This document shows, piece after piece, positions 35,282 to 44,252 of a DNA stretch of 64,000 bases. The notes beneath the pieces are model-generated. The model saw nothing but the letters and a program-made list of their open reading frames with translations. It did not search any database and was not told the DNA's origin. Positions within the stretch are counted from its first letter, which is position 1. Each line of letters opens with the position of its first letter. Position numbers and translations under genes: made by a program. Source of the stretch: Neobacillus cucumis (GTDB lineage Bacteria; Bacillota; Bacilli; Bacillales_B; DSM-18226); the NCBI RefSeq assembly GCF_023715505.1, contig NZ_JAMBOH010000014.1:62001-126000 (forward strand), in the 5' to 3' direction.

Positions 35282-35322
35282 AGCGGGTAACAGGGGCTTT
35301 GATTACCCCTGCCCAGCTTTTC
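35282..35322 (-). terminator. Terminator of the glutamine synthetase gene
   Basis: On the minus strand AGCTGGGCAGGGG...CCCCTGTTACCCGCT forms a long GC-rich stem followed by TTTTTTTATTTG, right after the stop at 35326. Confidence 0.85.
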
Positions 35323-35325
35323 TTA

Positions 35326-36687
35326 TTAGAATTTAGAATGATAGTTATCGATTTCCCATGTATGAACTGCTGTACGGTAGCTATCCCATTCTGCTTTTTT
35401 CATAGATACATATTCATTGTAAACATGCTCACCAAGTGTATTAAAAGCAATTTCTCCTGCTTCTAATTCTTTAACAGCTTCAGCTAAGCTGCCTGGTAGG
35501 TTATCAATCCCCCTGAATGCTCTTTGTTCTTCACTCATGTGGAAAATGTCATCGTTAATTGGTGCTGGTGCTTCAAGACCTTTTTCAATTCCATCTAAAC
35601 CTGCAGATGCAATCACTGCAAATGTTAAATAAGGGTTAGCAGATGGATCTGGACAACGCAATTCTACACGAGTCGCAAGACCACGTTTTGCTGGAATACG
35701 AATTAGAGCTGAACGGTTTGAAGCAGACCAAGCGATATAACAAGGAGCTTCGTAACCAGGTACTAAACGCTTATAAGAGTTTACTAACGGGTTTGTTACC
35801 GCTGCAATCCCCTTTACGTTTTCTAAAACACCCGCAATAAATTGGTACGCTTTTTCTGATAATTGCATCTCATCAGCTGGATCGAAGAATGCATTTTCGC
35901 TTCCTTTGAAGAATGACATATTCACGTGCATACCAGAACCATTGATTCCGAATACTGGTTTGGGCATAAAGGTAGCATGCATGCCAAATTTCTTCGCCAC
36001 TGTTTTCACAACCCATTTATAGGTAGTTGCAAGGTCAGCTGCTGTTAATACATCCGCATATTTAAAGTTAATTTCATGTTGTCCTTCAGCTACTTCGTGG
36101 TGAGAAGCTTCAATAGTAAAGCCCATTGCTTTTAACGCACGGTAGATTTCTAAACGAACGCGCTCGCCAAGATCATGTGGTGATGGTTCAAAATAACCAG
36201 CTTTATCAGTTAACTCTGTAGTTGCGTAACCATTGTCATCGTTTTTAAATAAGAAAAACTCTAACTCAGGGCCTACTGAAATGGTATATCCTTTATCAGC
36301 AGCACGCTCTACTGTTTTTTTCAAAACATTTCTAGTATCTCCTTCAAAAGGAGTTCCGTCTGGATTTGCTGCTGAACATAGGAAACGAGCTTCTGAATAT
36401 CCCTCTTCTACTGTCCAAGGAAGAACAGCAAATGTATTCAAATCTGGTTGAAGATAAAGGTCAGATTTATTAATAGGTGAAAACCCTTTGATAGAAGATC
36501 CATCAAACATCATTTTTCCTTCAACAACATCTTCTAATTGCGCACTTGTAACAGTGACGTGTTTTAAAATTCCTTCAATATCGACAAATTGCAAGTGTAA
36601 AAGTTCAACACTTTTTTCTTTGATTACTTCTTTAATTTGTTCTAAAGTTGCTTTTGCAGTTGCGTTTGAAATTAGTGTTTCAGCCAC
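35326..36687 (-). CDS. glnA: Type I glutamine synthetase
   Basis: 453 residues, close to the usual length of GSI-alpha. It joins ammonia to glutamate with ATP. Motifs seen: FDGSSIKGF, GPELEFFLF, ASHHEVAEGQHEINFKYAD, the ATP-site KPVFGINGSGMHVNMS, and NRSALIRIPAKRG. At the position of B. subtilis Arg62, which mediates feedback inhibition and contact with GlnR/TnrA (GFVRIEESD), this enzyme reads GFSPINKSD, so that control residue is missing. It diverges from standard Bacillus GlnA and no glnR gene is adjacent, so it is probably a second copy. GTG start with GAGAGG upstream. A sigma-A promoter and a GlnR/TnrA box precede it. Confidence 0.9.
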   Translation of the reverse strand: MAETLISNATAKATLEQIKEVIKEKSVELLHLQFVDIEGILKHVTVTSAQLEDVVEGKMMFDGSSIKGFSPINKSDLYLQPDLNTFAVLPWTVEEGYSEARFLCSAANPDGTPFEGDTRNVLKKTVERAADKGYTISVGPELEFFLFKNDDNGYATTELTDKAGYFEPSPHDLGERVRLEIYRALKAMGFTIEASHHEVAEGQHEINFKYADVLTAADLATTYKWVVKTVAKKFGMHATFMPKPVFGINGSGMHVNMSFFKGSENAFFDPADEMQLSEKAYQFIAGVLENVKGIAAVTNPLVNSYKRLVPGYEAPCYIAWSASNRSALIRIPAKRGLATRVELRCPDPSANPYLTFAVIASAGLDGIEKGLEAPAPINDDIFHMSEEQRAFRGIDNLPGSLAEAVKELEAGEIAFNTLGEHVYNEYVSMKKAEWDSYRTAVHTWEIDNYHSKF

Positions 36688-36709
36688 GTCACATTACCTC
36701 TCATTTTCA

Positions 36710-36726
36710 TGTTATATTTTGTCACA
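36710..36726. promoter_or_regulatory. GlnR/TnrA box
   Basis: TGTTATATTTTGTCACA fits the 17-bp consensus TGTNA-N7-TNACA exactly on both strands. It lies 23 bases upstream of the start codon and downstream of the -10 box, a position expected to repress. Confidence 0.82.
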
Positions 36727-36741
36727 TCATTTAATAACTAG

Positions 36742-36770
36742 ATTATATTTTAAAAATACTAGTTTGACAA
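36742..36770 (-). promoter_or_regulatory. SigA promoter of the glutamine synthetase gene
   Basis: On the minus strand TTGTCA (36765-36770) and TATAAT (36742-36747) are separated by exactly 17 bases. Upstream (36771-37041) I see only A/T-rich sequence with no gene. Confidence 0.85.
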
Positions 36771-37041
36771 TCCTTTTTTGCATATTTTTTTGAATATTTA
36801 TTACATTTATTTCGAAAGCGTTTTCAATTTTGTTTAGGTTTATTAGGGTAAATCCCTATTTACAAAAAGATCCTTATAAATAAACTTGCAAAAATATGCA
36901 AAGTTATCAATAGACCTGTGCCTTTCGCTTTATAAACATAAGCAGAACGTATTTTCTTTTTAAAAAGTAGCATTAAAATGACGTTTTTCGAACTTGAACG
37001 CTAATATAGTGTAAATAGGTCATTTTTTATTTATAAATAGC

Positions 37042-37067
37042 AAAAAGCTCAGCCGGCTGACTGAGCT
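37042..37067 (-). terminator. Terminator of the DUF3800 gene
   Basis: AGCTCAG and CTGAGCT pair around an 8-base loop, followed on the minus strand by TTTTTG. Confidence 0.75.
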
Positions 37068-37073
37068 GATACT

Positions 37074-38243
37074 TTATATCTTCATTTTCCCTAAATCAAT
37101 GATTCTTTTAAGATAATCATATTCTTTTTGCTCTAAAATGTCGATCTCATTGTTAGTAGCAAGGAGAATCTGATCCCTGCATTTCGCTATTCTATGAATC
37201 ATGGGATGAATCGTGAGACTTGATAAATTCACAAAGTCATATAAGTCATTTAAACAAACCGGCAATTTGTAGCCTTTATTACTGCTTGCAATCAATAATC
37301 CGCTGTCCCGCAGCTTAGAGACTATGTTAGAGCGGAAATTATGCGGATTTAATTTAACATCCCTAATTGCATTCAGATTATCTAAGATCTCTTCCGTATA
37401 TACATACTCGTCCGGATTTTCCTTTAAATTAAATAAAAGTAACTTTAGAAAATCTAAGCGAAGCCTCTCATCTTCATCTTCACTTTTTCGATGCTTTTCA
37501 ATATATTTATAAGTTAAGTTCACCGCTTGCTTAATTATAATTTCATCATCTTTTGAGTGAGGATGCTCTGGTTGATAATCAAAAAGAAAGTTTTTATAGT
37601 CTTGGGGCAAAAGGTTTACGGCAGCAATCTTGCTTTTAAAGATTTTAGAAAAAGAACGGTATTGATCGGTATAGATTGTTCTTTCATATCCTGTTGCAAG
37701 GATCCTGGTTAACAGGTTCGCTAATTGAAGAAGGATGTCTGAACGAGTTTGGTTGAATCCGAAGGTGGAGTAATTAAATAAATCCGGTATGCTTCTTGTT
37801 TTAATATAATTGTTAAATGACCTAATAAATAGCTTAGATTCTTGTTCATCTGCCGCAAAGTCAAGCTGTTCGAACGTTCGATTTAAGTCATCATAGATTT
37901 GTCTGTTTAAGTATTTAAGGAAAGGTACTTTATACAAGATCCCATGGTTTTCTCTTATTTTTCTTTTATCAATGACATAGGCATAGATACTGAATGGTAA
38001 GTCCTTTAGGTCATTTATGAGCTGCATGGTCTGAGTTGGATCATGGTCAATAATGTTCGGATCGATTGCTCCAGTTTGAAAGTACCTTTGGCAAATCTGC
38101 TCAAGTTCCCTTTCTAAAGACTCTTTATTTGATTCCTTTAGGAGTATAGACGCAATAATAAAGTGGGTTGATCCTATCCCCTTTTCAAAATCAAAACGAT
38201 AATCACCCAATTCATCTAAAAAAGCATATTGAATTTCCTCCAT
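37074..38243 (-). CDS. DUF3800-domain protein
   Basis: 389 residues. The N-terminus YAFLDELGDYRFDFEKG..STHFIIASILL is the first strand pair of DUF3800, with the Asp-Glu that is part of a presumed RNase H-like metal site. A later acidic site (RTIYTDQYRS) and helical middle agree. The C-terminal 120 residues look like a winged-helix region (NIVSKLRDSGLLIASSNKGYKLPV). DUF3800 proteins occur near mobile and defence genes but have no settled function. The gene is alone, with its own terminator. The start lies directly after a weak GGGGCGGTGGG site. Confidence 0.78.
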   Translation of the reverse strand: MEEIQYAFLDELGDYRFDFEKGIGSTHFIIASILLKESNKESLERELEQICQRYFQTGAIDPNIIDHDPTQTMQLINDLKDLPFSIYAYVIDKRKIRENHGILYKVPFLKYLNRQIYDDLNRTFEQLDFAADEQESKLFIRSFNNYIKTRSIPDLFNYSTFGFNQTRSDILLQLANLLTRILATGYERTIYTDQYRSFSKIFKSKIAAVNLLPQDYKNFLFDYQPEHPHSKDDEIIIKQAVNLTYKYIEKHRKSEDEDERLRLDFLKLLLFNLKENPDEYVYTEEILDNLNAIRDVKLNPHNFRSNIVSKLRDSGLLIASSNKGYKLPVCLNDLYDFVNLSSLTIHPMIHRIAKCRDQILLATNNEIDILEQKEYDYLKRIIDLGKMKI

Positions 38244-38337
38244 CTTCCCACCGCCCCGAAATGAAATTTTATTGTTATATACAAGTTCAACAAAATTTCA
38301 TAGAAACCTCCTAAAGGATCGTATTATCAAAAAATAA

Positions 38338-38360
38338 GGACACTAAATAAATAGTGCCCC
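38338..38360 (-). terminator. Terminator of the 62-residue gene
   Basis: GGGGCACTATTTATTTAGTGTCC stem on the minus strand followed by TTATTTTTTG, 14 bases after the stop at 38374. Confidence 0.75.
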
Positions 38361-38373
38361 TTCTAACAAAGAT

Positions 38374-38562
38374 TTACTTGTTTTTGCTGTCTCTGTCACC
38401 GATCACCGCATTTCCGATTTTCGGTTCGGTCGTGGAGTTGGATTCATTAGGAACCCAATCAAAACTTGGTTCGGTTGTTCCTGTTGACATCAAAGGCTGG
38501 TTTACCCCGTCTGCCGTTGATGCTTTTTTCGTATTTTTGGAGTTAGAGTTGTCTTGTATCAA
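38374..38562 (-). CDS. Small hydrophilic protein, 62 residues
   Basis: TTG start with a full AAAGGAGG site about 8 bases upstream. The product is rich in Asn, Ser, Thr, Lys and acidic residues and should be disordered, with no cysteine or membrane helix. The middle PLMSTGTTEPSFDWVPNESN has a few hydrophobic residues. It resembles other small polar Bacillus proteins such as the one at 22727 in style only. Function unknown; own terminator. Confidence 0.65.
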   Translation of the reverse strand: MIQDNSNSKNTKKASTADGVNQPLMSTGTTEPSFDWVPNESNSTTEPKIGNAVIGDRDSKNK

Positions 38563-38654
38563 ACTTTTTTCCTCCTTTTAGTGTGACAAATTGCTATGCT
38601 AATACTCCTTCTTATTATGTGACAGCATAAATAATTTATTCTCTAAAAAAAGTG

Positions 38655-39140
38655 TTAATTTAATTCTTCCTTCAATTCTTCAATTTGTGCAAGATGTCTT
38701 TTTTCATGCAATCCTAAAAGGGGAATCCACTGTTTTAAACTTAATTCCCCAAACACAGGATGCGGATATGCTCTTTGCGCTAATAATGATGGTTCAGCAG
38801 TGTCCAGCACTTTCGTTAACGCTTCTCGAGATTGTGAGAGCTTATTCTTCATTTCAACTAGGGTGATAAATTTGTATTGGGGATCTACAATTGAAGGTGC
38901 TTTTATCTTCGTTGTCCGATTAATCGCTACATGTATTGGTTTATCGCTTACACTTTTAGTTTCTCCATTTGCCAGTTGATCTGATATAGCAAATGTAATG
39001 GCCCGCTCTATTAAGTGCAGATGATGGAGAACCTGCATAATCGACCAGCGTCCATCTTGTACTTGGACATTCAACTGTTCATCAGATAAACCACTAACAG
39101 ACTGCAAAACTTCCTCTCGAATCTTCATATTTTCTTCCAT
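38655..39140 (-). CDS. DinB-family protein
   Basis: 161 residues forming the DinB/YfiT four-helix bundle. The three metal-binding histidines are likely in WSIMQVLHHLHLIERA (around residues 33-45) and LLGLHEKRHLAQIEEL near the end. DinB-fold proteins include bacillithiol transferases. GGGGGC precedes the ATG. It lies 42 bases downstream of another DinB-fold gene in the same direction, so the two probably form an operon. Confidence 0.82.
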   Translation of the reverse strand: MEENMKIREEVLQSVSGLSDEQLNVQVQDGRWSIMQVLHHLHLIERAITFAISDQLANGETKSVSDKPIHVAINRTTKIKAPSIVDPQYKFITLVEMKNKLSQSREALTKVLDTAEPSLLAQRAYPHPVFGELSLKQWIPLLGLHEKRHLAQIEELKEELN

Positions 39141-39182
39141 ATTCTATGCCCCCTTTTTATTTTTCAAAATGACATGTGGTCC

Positions 39183-39704
39183 CTACCAGCCTTTTCGACT
39201 AATTAAAGATGTAATATGTGCAAGATGGTGACTGCCATGCCAAGCATACATTCCGATGTTCCTGCCTATAGAAATCCCGCCGGATGCAGGATGAATAAAT
39301 GTTTTTTTCATATCAGCCGGACTTAAATGAAGCAAAAGGTTGACCAATCGTTTATGTAATGCTTCAAGAAGTTCTAATGAAACATCAATGGATAATTTAC
39401 TATCTGAAAGCTCTGCCCACTTTCCTTCCTCATAAGGCTTGATGACAGGATTGTCTTCAGTAAGAGCTAGTTTAAAACGAATATAAGCATTCATATGACT
39501 ATCTGCGAGGTGATGGACCACTTGCCGGACTGTCCAGCCGCCAGATCGATATGGAGTGTCTTGCTGCTCTTTATTTAAGCCATTTACAGCTTCTCTTAAA
39601 AGTCCTGGTAGTTCTTCAATCTGCTTTATCCAACCACTTGTTACTTCGTTCGTCATTTCACCATTAAATTCGAATTTCCCTATCGGATACCTTTCGTCCA
39701 ACAC
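39183..39704 (-). CDS. YfiT-like (BstA-type) DinB-fold metal-dependent transferase
   Basis: 173 residues. It starts [11 protein letters not shown], followed by [39 protein letters not shown] and [16 protein letters not shown]. The His residues in VVHHLADSH and WHGSHHLAH are the expected zinc/nickel ligands. It matches B. subtilis YfiT (BstA), a bacillithiol S-transferase-like protein. The start (GTG at 39704 or the TTG next to it) follows AGGAGG. Together with the gene downstream, this may detoxify electrophiles using bacillithiol. Confidence 0.85.
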   Translation of the reverse strand: MLDERYPIGKFEFNGEMTNEVTSGWIKQIEELPGLLREAVNGLNKEQQDTPYRSGGWTVRQVVHHLADSHMNAYIRFKLALTEDNPVIKPYEEGKWAELSDSKLSIDVSLELLEALHKRLVNLLLHLSPADMKKTFIHPASGGISIGRNIGMYAWHGSHHLAHITSLISRKGW

Positions 39705-39740
39705 GAACCCTCCTAAAAAACTAATCTATCATTATCACTT

Positions 39741-40187
39741 TTAACTTAAATTACTTCCCCATAAAGCATCTAAAAACACCATATATAACGTAAATAGTCC
39801 AGTTAATATAGTAAAGATGATTGGGACCGTCTTAAAGGTTTTGCTTTTCCTCATCGTTACTATATAGACAATAAAAGAAAGGATCGCCACAACATAATAT
39901 AGATAAATCATTAGAAAATATGTGTATGGTCCCAAAAATAATCCAAGAACCGAAAATTGAAGTAAGAAAGCCAGAATAGAAATAGCAACCCACTTTAGCC
40001 CACTTCTGATGGATACGATATTTTTAATGGAGATGAATATAGAAATGAGTACTAGACCAGCAAGCAGCCATTCATATAAGAAAAACATAGATTCATGTAA
40101 GACGGCAAAATAATAACCAAGAACGGATAAAGGAATGATTGTAAGCAATAAATAAACATTTAGTTTTAGATAAAAGGTTTCTTTCAT
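39741..40187 (-). CDS. Unrecognised four/five-helix membrane protein
   Basis: 148 residues, mostly hydrophobic helices separated by short basic loops: LNVYLLLTIIPLSVLGYYFA, FLYEWLLAGLVLISIFISI, WVAISILAFLLQFSVLGLFLG, YYVVAILSFIVYIV and VPIIFTILTGLFTLYMVFL. No catalytic motif. GAAGGGC lies before the ATG. It is upstream of the two DinB-fold genes in the same direction, with 36 bases between, so it may be the first gene of that operon. Function unknown. Confidence 0.65.
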   Translation of the reverse strand: MKETFYLKLNVYLLLTIIPLSVLGYYFAVLHESMFFLYEWLLAGLVLISIFISIKNIVSIRSGLKWVAISILAFLLQFSVLGLFLGPYTYFLMIYLYYVVAILSFIVYIVTMRKSKTFKTVPIIFTILTGLFTLYMVFLDALWGSNLS

Positions 40188-40355
40188 AAAGCCCTTCCTC
40201 CATTTCTAACTAATTTTAGCAAATTCCACCATCAATTAATACATCCCTTATGTAATTAATTTTACATTGGTAATGATTTACTTTTTTGACCAAATGAACT
40301 ATGATATTAATGTGATATCACTTTTATATCACTTTACCTTTGGGAGGGGTTCTAG

Positions 40356-41216
40356 ATGAGGGAAAAATCAATTTTTAAAATCAATGGATTTGCCGCAATG
40401 ATTATTGCACTTGCCTGTATTGGATTCGGTATCTATTTACTCGTTACTGGTGCAACAATCCCTGAAAAAATAGCCGGAGTTATTGTGTTAATTTTAGGAT
40501 TAGTTATTGCAACAAGTTTAACAATTGTTCAACCAAACGAGGCTAAAGTCTTAACGTTCTTCGGTACTTATCTCGGTGTCATTCGCGATCAAGGTTTATG
40601 GGCAACTATTCCCTTTACGTTCAAGCGGAGTGTCTCACTACGTGTGACGAATTTTAATAGCGAGAAATTAAAAGTAAATGATTTAGAAGGTAATCCGATT
40701 GAAATTGCCGCTGTTGTTGTTTATAAAGTAAATGATGCTGCTAAAGCATTGTATGATGTAGAAAACTATGAAAAATTCATCCAGATACAAAGTGAAACCG
40801 GTATTCGTCATATTGCCAGCCGGTATGCCTATGATTCGTTTGAGAATACCGGAAATACTTTAACTCTTCGTCAAAATAGTGATGAGGTGGCCGATGTGCT
40901 TGTTCAGGACCTTCAAAAAAGACTTGATGTTGCTGGTGTCGATGTAATCGAAGCTCGGATTATGCATCTTGCCTACTCTTCCGAAATCGCTTCTGCTATG
41001 CTGCAACGACAACAGGCACAAGCTGTTTTATCCGCTCGTAAAGTCATCGTTGACGGTGCAGTTGGACTAGTAAAAGCGGCTATTGACCAGCTTACTGAAC
41101 AAGACATTGTCGAGCTTGATGAAGAGAAAAAAGCGCAGATGGTCAATAATTTGATGGTAGCGATTGTCTCAGAGAAAGGTACGCAGCCAATCATCAATAC
41201 CGGAAGCATTTATTAA
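40356..41216 (+). CDS. SPFH-domain membrane protein (band 7/flotillin-like)
   Basis: 286 residues. Two N-terminal helices (FAAMIIALACIGFGIYLLVTG; IAGVIVLILGLVIATSLTIV) are followed by the SPFH domain: VQPNEAKVLTFFGTYLGVIRDQGLW, then RVTNFNSEKLKVNDLEGNPIEIAAVVVYKV and a coiled-coil tail with MLQRQQAQAVLSARKVIVDG. Such proteins organise membrane microdomains. The start follows TTGGGAGGGG. A 51-residue DNA-binding-like protein is encoded 13 bases later, probably in the same transcript. Confidence 0.9.
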   Translation: MREKSIFKINGFAAMIIALACIGFGIYLLVTGATIPEKIAGVIVLILGLVIATSLTIVQPNEAKVLTFFGTYLGVIRDQGLWATIPFTFKRSVSLRVTNFNSEKLKVNDLEGNPIEIAAVVVYKVNDAAKALYDVENYEKFIQIQSETGIRHIASRYAYDSFENTGNTLTLRQNSDEVADVLVQDLQKRLDVAGVDVIEARIMHLAYSSEIASAMLQRQQAQAVLSARKVIVDGAVGLVKAAIDQLTEQDIVELDEEKKAQMVNNLMVAIVSEKGTQPIINTGSIY

Positions 41217-41229
41217 GGTTGTGTAGGAA

Positions 41230-41385
41230 ATGAGTAAGAGAAAAGCTTTTCCGCTTCGAATGGATCCGAAATTATATGAAGTATTGGAAAAATGGGCAGA
41301 AGATGAGCTGCGAAGTGTAAACGCCCAAATAGAGGTTATTTTAAAAGAGGCTGCCAAAAAAGCGGGAAGATTGAAAAAGGACTAA
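41230..41385 (+). CDS. Small Arc/ribbon-helix-helix-like protein
   Basis: 51 residues: [43 protein letters not shown] is the core (residues 2-44). A strand FPLRMD followed by two helices is the pattern of Arc/CopG/toxin-antitoxin RHH proteins, which bind DNA as dimers. The gene starts 13 bases after the SPFH stop with a modest site (GTAGGAA) and ends with a good terminator at 41405. Association with the SPFH gene suggests shared function or autoregulation. Confidence 0.75.
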   Translation: MSKRKAFPLRMDPKLYEVLEKWAEDELRSVNAQIEVILKEAAKKAGRLKKD

Positions 41386-41404
41386 ACTTTAAAAGCAATA
41401 ATTG

Positions 41405-41435
41405 GCCTGTATCCTTTGTGATACGGGCTTTTTTT
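41405..41435 (+). terminator. Terminator of the SPFH operon
   Basis: GCCTGTATC / GATACGGGC stem, 6-base loop, then T7. Confidence 0.88.
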
Positions 41436-41544
41436 GTGTCATTCCCCTCAAAAGGAGCAATTAATTCTGCCATGCAACATAATGTTCACGGCCTTGGCAA
41501 TAATAAACAAATAGTTTAAAGATTAATTGCCGGAGGAAGAGACT

Positions 41545-42969
41545 TTGGAACATACTTGGCTTTCTCTGTTACCTTTTATTATTGTTATTTCCATGTCCAT
41601 ATGGCTGAAAAACATCTTGCCGGGTCTTGTTGTTGGCTTGCTGGCCGGTGCTTTTATTGTTCAAACTGATTTATTAGCTGGAGCCTATCAAACAGTTTCC
41701 TATATCGTCACGACCCTCTCCAATGGGAACAATATTAAAATTATCGGGTTTCTTTATTTATTTGGCGGGCTTGTCGGCATGATGAATATTTCAGGAGGCA
41801 TTAAAGGGTTTTCGGAATGGATTGGAACTAGGATTAAGACTGAACGTGGACTGTTGGGACTCATTTGGCTTACCCTCCCGTTCACGTTTATGATGCCGAT
41901 GTTTCGGATTATGATGATTGGGCCCGTCGTAAAATCTCTTATTAAAAAAATGAACGTTCCGAAACAAAGGGTCGGCTTGATGATGGATATCTCCACGGAA
42001 TCAGTCATTGTCCTTTTACCCGTTGCGACAGCGTTTGTGGGATTCATGGTTTCTTTAGTCGAGGGAAGTATCGGAAAGCTGCACTTAAACATGTCGGCCT
42101 ATCATGTATTTTTGCTAAGTATCTTGTTTGATTTTTTTGCGATAGTTATGTTAGTGATTGGGGTCCTTTTAACCTTTTGGAATCCAGCAAAAAGGAATCT
42201 CTCTCAACAACGTGATCATGAACTGTTAGATGAGGAAGGAAATGAATTTCATCGGGCGGGCATTCAAAAAGAGTTGTCCTTAGTAAAAGCACAGCCTTGG
42301 CATTTAATTTTTCCAGTCTTTTTACTCTTGGGATTATCATTATTCCTATTGTGGAAAGATGGAACGGATAAAGGGGCTCATACGGTTTTCGAAGCTTTTT
42401 CGATGGCAGATGCGACTTTCGTTATGCTATTAGCTGTTTTTATTACACTTGTACTATCCTTTGTGTTTTACATCATAAGGCGCCAACCTTTGCATGAAAT
42501 CTTATACCATTTTTATGATGGCGGGAACCAAATGATGGAGGCCATTAGTTTACTAGTCCTGATTTGGTCATTGACATTGTCAGCTGAGGATCTCGGTTTT
42601 TCAAAATTTATCAGTTCAACATTGGGGTCATTTCTGCCAGCCTTTTTAACCCCGGTTACGATTTTTGTACTCGGTTCTTTGATTGGTTACTTCATCGGTT
42701 CTTCCTGGGGAACCTGGGGTTTGTTTATGCCCCTAGGTATGTCATTGGCTGTTTCGACTGGGGCATCGATTCCGTTAACAGTCGGTGCCGTATTTGCCAG
42801 CGGAGCGTTTGGCGCATTAACTTCGCCGCTCGGCGATACGACGATTACGACGGCCTCTATTCTCGATATGCCGCTGGTGGATTATGCTCGTTTTAAATTG
42901 AAGATTTCTGTGATTGGGGCTGCGATTGCGATGGGTTTGTATTTAGTTAGTGCTTTGTTTATTATTTAA
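41545..42969 (+). CDS. NhaC-family Na+/H+ antiporter
   Basis: 474 residues with about 12 helices. It resembles the NhaC family: WLSLLPFIIVISMSIWLKNILPGLVVGLLAG at the N-terminus (residues 4-34), TFMMPMFRIMMIGPVVKSL, and the C-terminal GSLIGYFIGSSWGTWGLFMPL and GAFGALTSPLGDTTITTASI, the last containing the polar transport site. It exchanges sodium (or other cations/organic ions) for protons across the membrane. The TTG at 41545 has GGAGG 8 bases before it and is preferred to the in-frame TTG at 41527. Followed by a terminator. Confidence 0.85.
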   Translation: MEHTWLSLLPFIIVISMSIWLKNILPGLVVGLLAGAFIVQTDLLAGAYQTVSYIVTTLSNGNNIKIIGFLYLFGGLVGMMNISGGIKGFSEWIGTRIKTERGLLGLIWLTLPFTFMMPMFRIMMIGPVVKSLIKKMNVPKQRVGLMMDISTESVIVLLPVATAFVGFMVSLVEGSIGKLHLNMSAYHVFLLSILFDFFAIVMLVIGVLLTFWNPAKRNLSQQRDHELLDEEGNEFHRAGIQKELSLVKAQPWHLIFPVFLLLGLSLFLLWKDGTDKGAHTVFEAFSMADATFVMLLAVFITLVLSFVFYIIRRQPLHEILYHFYDGGNQMMEAISLLVLIWSLTLSAEDLGFSKFISSTLGSFLPAFLTPVTIFVLGSLIGYFIGSSWGTWGLFMPLGMSLAVSTGASIPLTVGAVFASGAFGALTSPLGDTTITTASILDMPLVDYARFKLKISVIGAAIAMGLYLVSALFII

Positions 42970-42985
42970 GGAAATTTGGAGTCTT

Positions 42986-43027
42986 GGCGGTCAATGAGAT
43001 GATTTTTCATTGACCGTTCTCATTTTT
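42986..43027. terminator. Terminator between NhaC and GNAT genes
   Basis: CGGTCAATGA and TCATTGACCG pair around a 9-base loop, followed by TTCTCATTTTT on the plus strand; also between convergent genes. Confidence 0.75.
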
Positions 43028-43042
43028 AGGTTGAATTTCACG

Positions 43043-43600
43043 TCAATGTGACTTATTTTCATTAAACCTGCCCATTAAAATAGTATTATAGTATTTTCCA
43101 TCAGAAAGCAGTTTGTCCTTTTTTAATACCCCTTCTACTTCAAAACCATATTTTTGAAAAAGCTTAATAGCTTTTTCATTGGTTTCAAGGACATTTAACA
43201 TGATTTTATGAATACCGTTGTTATCTGCCCACTGAACTGATTGTTCTAAAAGATTTCTCCCTACCCCGAATCCCCAATATTCCTTTAATACACAGACACC
43301 GAATTCAACTTTATGAGAGCTCCGTTTTAATTTGTTCCCCTCACATCTTGAGAATCCTACAATTTCCCCACTGACTTCTGCCACTAAAAAGAGATTATTT
43401 AAACTTTCCGTGTCATTTTTAATGCTTTGTATAAATCCTGATTCGTCTATGTATGCCTCCCCCTGTTCCCTATCCATATTTTCCGTTTCGCCATCGATCT
43501 GCACTCTAACTTTGGACAACCTTTTCGCATCCTTCTCCATTGCAGATCTTACCAGATATCGCAAATTTCGAATGAAAAATTCCTTTTGTTTCACGATCAT
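43043..43600 (-). CDS. GNAT-family N-acetyltransferase
   Basis: 185 residues. Motif A is VEFGVCVLKEYWGFGVGRNLLEQSVQWA (about residues 93-120), with the acetyl-CoA loop GFGVGR. KIMLNVLETNEKAIKLFQKYGFEVEG near the end is the RimI/RimL-like motif B region. The start follows GGGGAGGT. Substrate unknown; it may acetylate a small molecule or a protein N-terminus. Confidence 0.88.
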   Translation of the reverse strand: MIVKQKEFFIRNLRYLVRSAMEKDAKRLSKVRVQIDGETENMDREQGEAYIDESGFIQSIKNDTESLNNLFLVAEVSGEIVGFSRCEGNKLKRSSHKVEFGVCVLKEYWGFGVGRNLLEQSVQWADNNGIHKIMLNVLETNEKAIKLFQKYGFEVEGVLKKDKLLSDGKYYNTILMGRFNENKSH

Positions 43601-43821
43601 TTAAAGTGACCTCCCCTTTTTAAAACTGTTCTGAAAGAAAGACAATAAATCTTACGATATTAGCATATATTTCCACCAATATTATTATAAATTTAAGAGG
43701 CTTTGAATTAACAGTTGTTCTCCCAAGAATTACTTACATTTTACTTTAGCGATCCTTTCCCTATCCTTAAAAATAGATTATACTGTATTAACAAAACCTA
43801 ATTTGAAAAAGGAGATTTTCC

Positions 43822-44016
43822 ATGACTGAAAATAATCAAACCGAAGAATCTAAAAAGAAGGTTAGTCTTCAAGAACTAATGAAGCAACAGTTAGCAAACA
43901 AAAAGAATCAATCTTCTTCAGGAAAAGGAACTGCAAATGGCAGCCTAGCGACACAGAAAATGAAAAGCCAGCAATCAAAGAAGCCAAGCAATACCCGCAG
44001 AAAAATGGGTGTCTAA
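43822..44016 (+). CDS. Small basic protein upstream of ywbE
   Basis: 64 residues, very rich in Lys, Gln, Ser and Asn: TEESKKKVSLQELMKQQLANKK and then a polar tail ending RRKMGV. No hydrophobic core, so probably disordered or nucleic-acid associated. AAAGGAGA is well placed before the ATG. Its stop overlaps the next start (TAATG), so translation of the two is coupled. Confidence 0.7.
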   Translation: MTENNQTEESKKKVSLQELMKQQLANKKNQSSSGKGTANGSLATQKMKSQQSKKPSNTRRKMGV

Positions 44017-44219
44017 TGAACGGACGAAATCGGATCGACCTGCAGCCGGGCATGACCGTTGACATTGTTTTAAAAGCAGACCAAAGAACGGGGAAGCTAA
44101 CGAGGGGAATTGTCAAAGATCTCCTAACCAAATCGGCGACCCATCCTCATGGTATTAAGGTCCGCCTGACAGATGGACAAGTAGGGCGTGTACAAGTCAT
44201 TCACACTTCGGAAAAATAA
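44016..44219 (+). CDS. ywbE: YwbE-family protein
   Basis: 67 residues: IDLQPGMTVDIVLKADQRTGKLTRGIVKDLLTKSATHPHGIKVRL (residues 7-51) followed by TDGQVGRVQVI. This matches the conserved YwbE family, a small beta-barrel-like domain found across Firmicutes and other bacteria, function unknown. It overlaps the preceding gene by one base and is followed by a terminator. Confidence 0.88.
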   Translation: MNGRNRIDLQPGMTVDIVLKADQRTGKLTRGIVKDLLTKSATHPHGIKVRLTDGQVGRVQVIHTSEK

Positions 44220-44222
44220 TCA

Positions 44223-44250
44223 AAGCAACGCTTTTGGGCGTTGCTTTTCA
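44223..44250 (+). terminator. Terminator after ywbE
   Basis: AAGCAACGC and GCGTTGCTT form a 9-bp stem with a 6-base loop followed by TTCATTTT. Confidence 0.85.
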
Positions 44251-44252
44251 TT

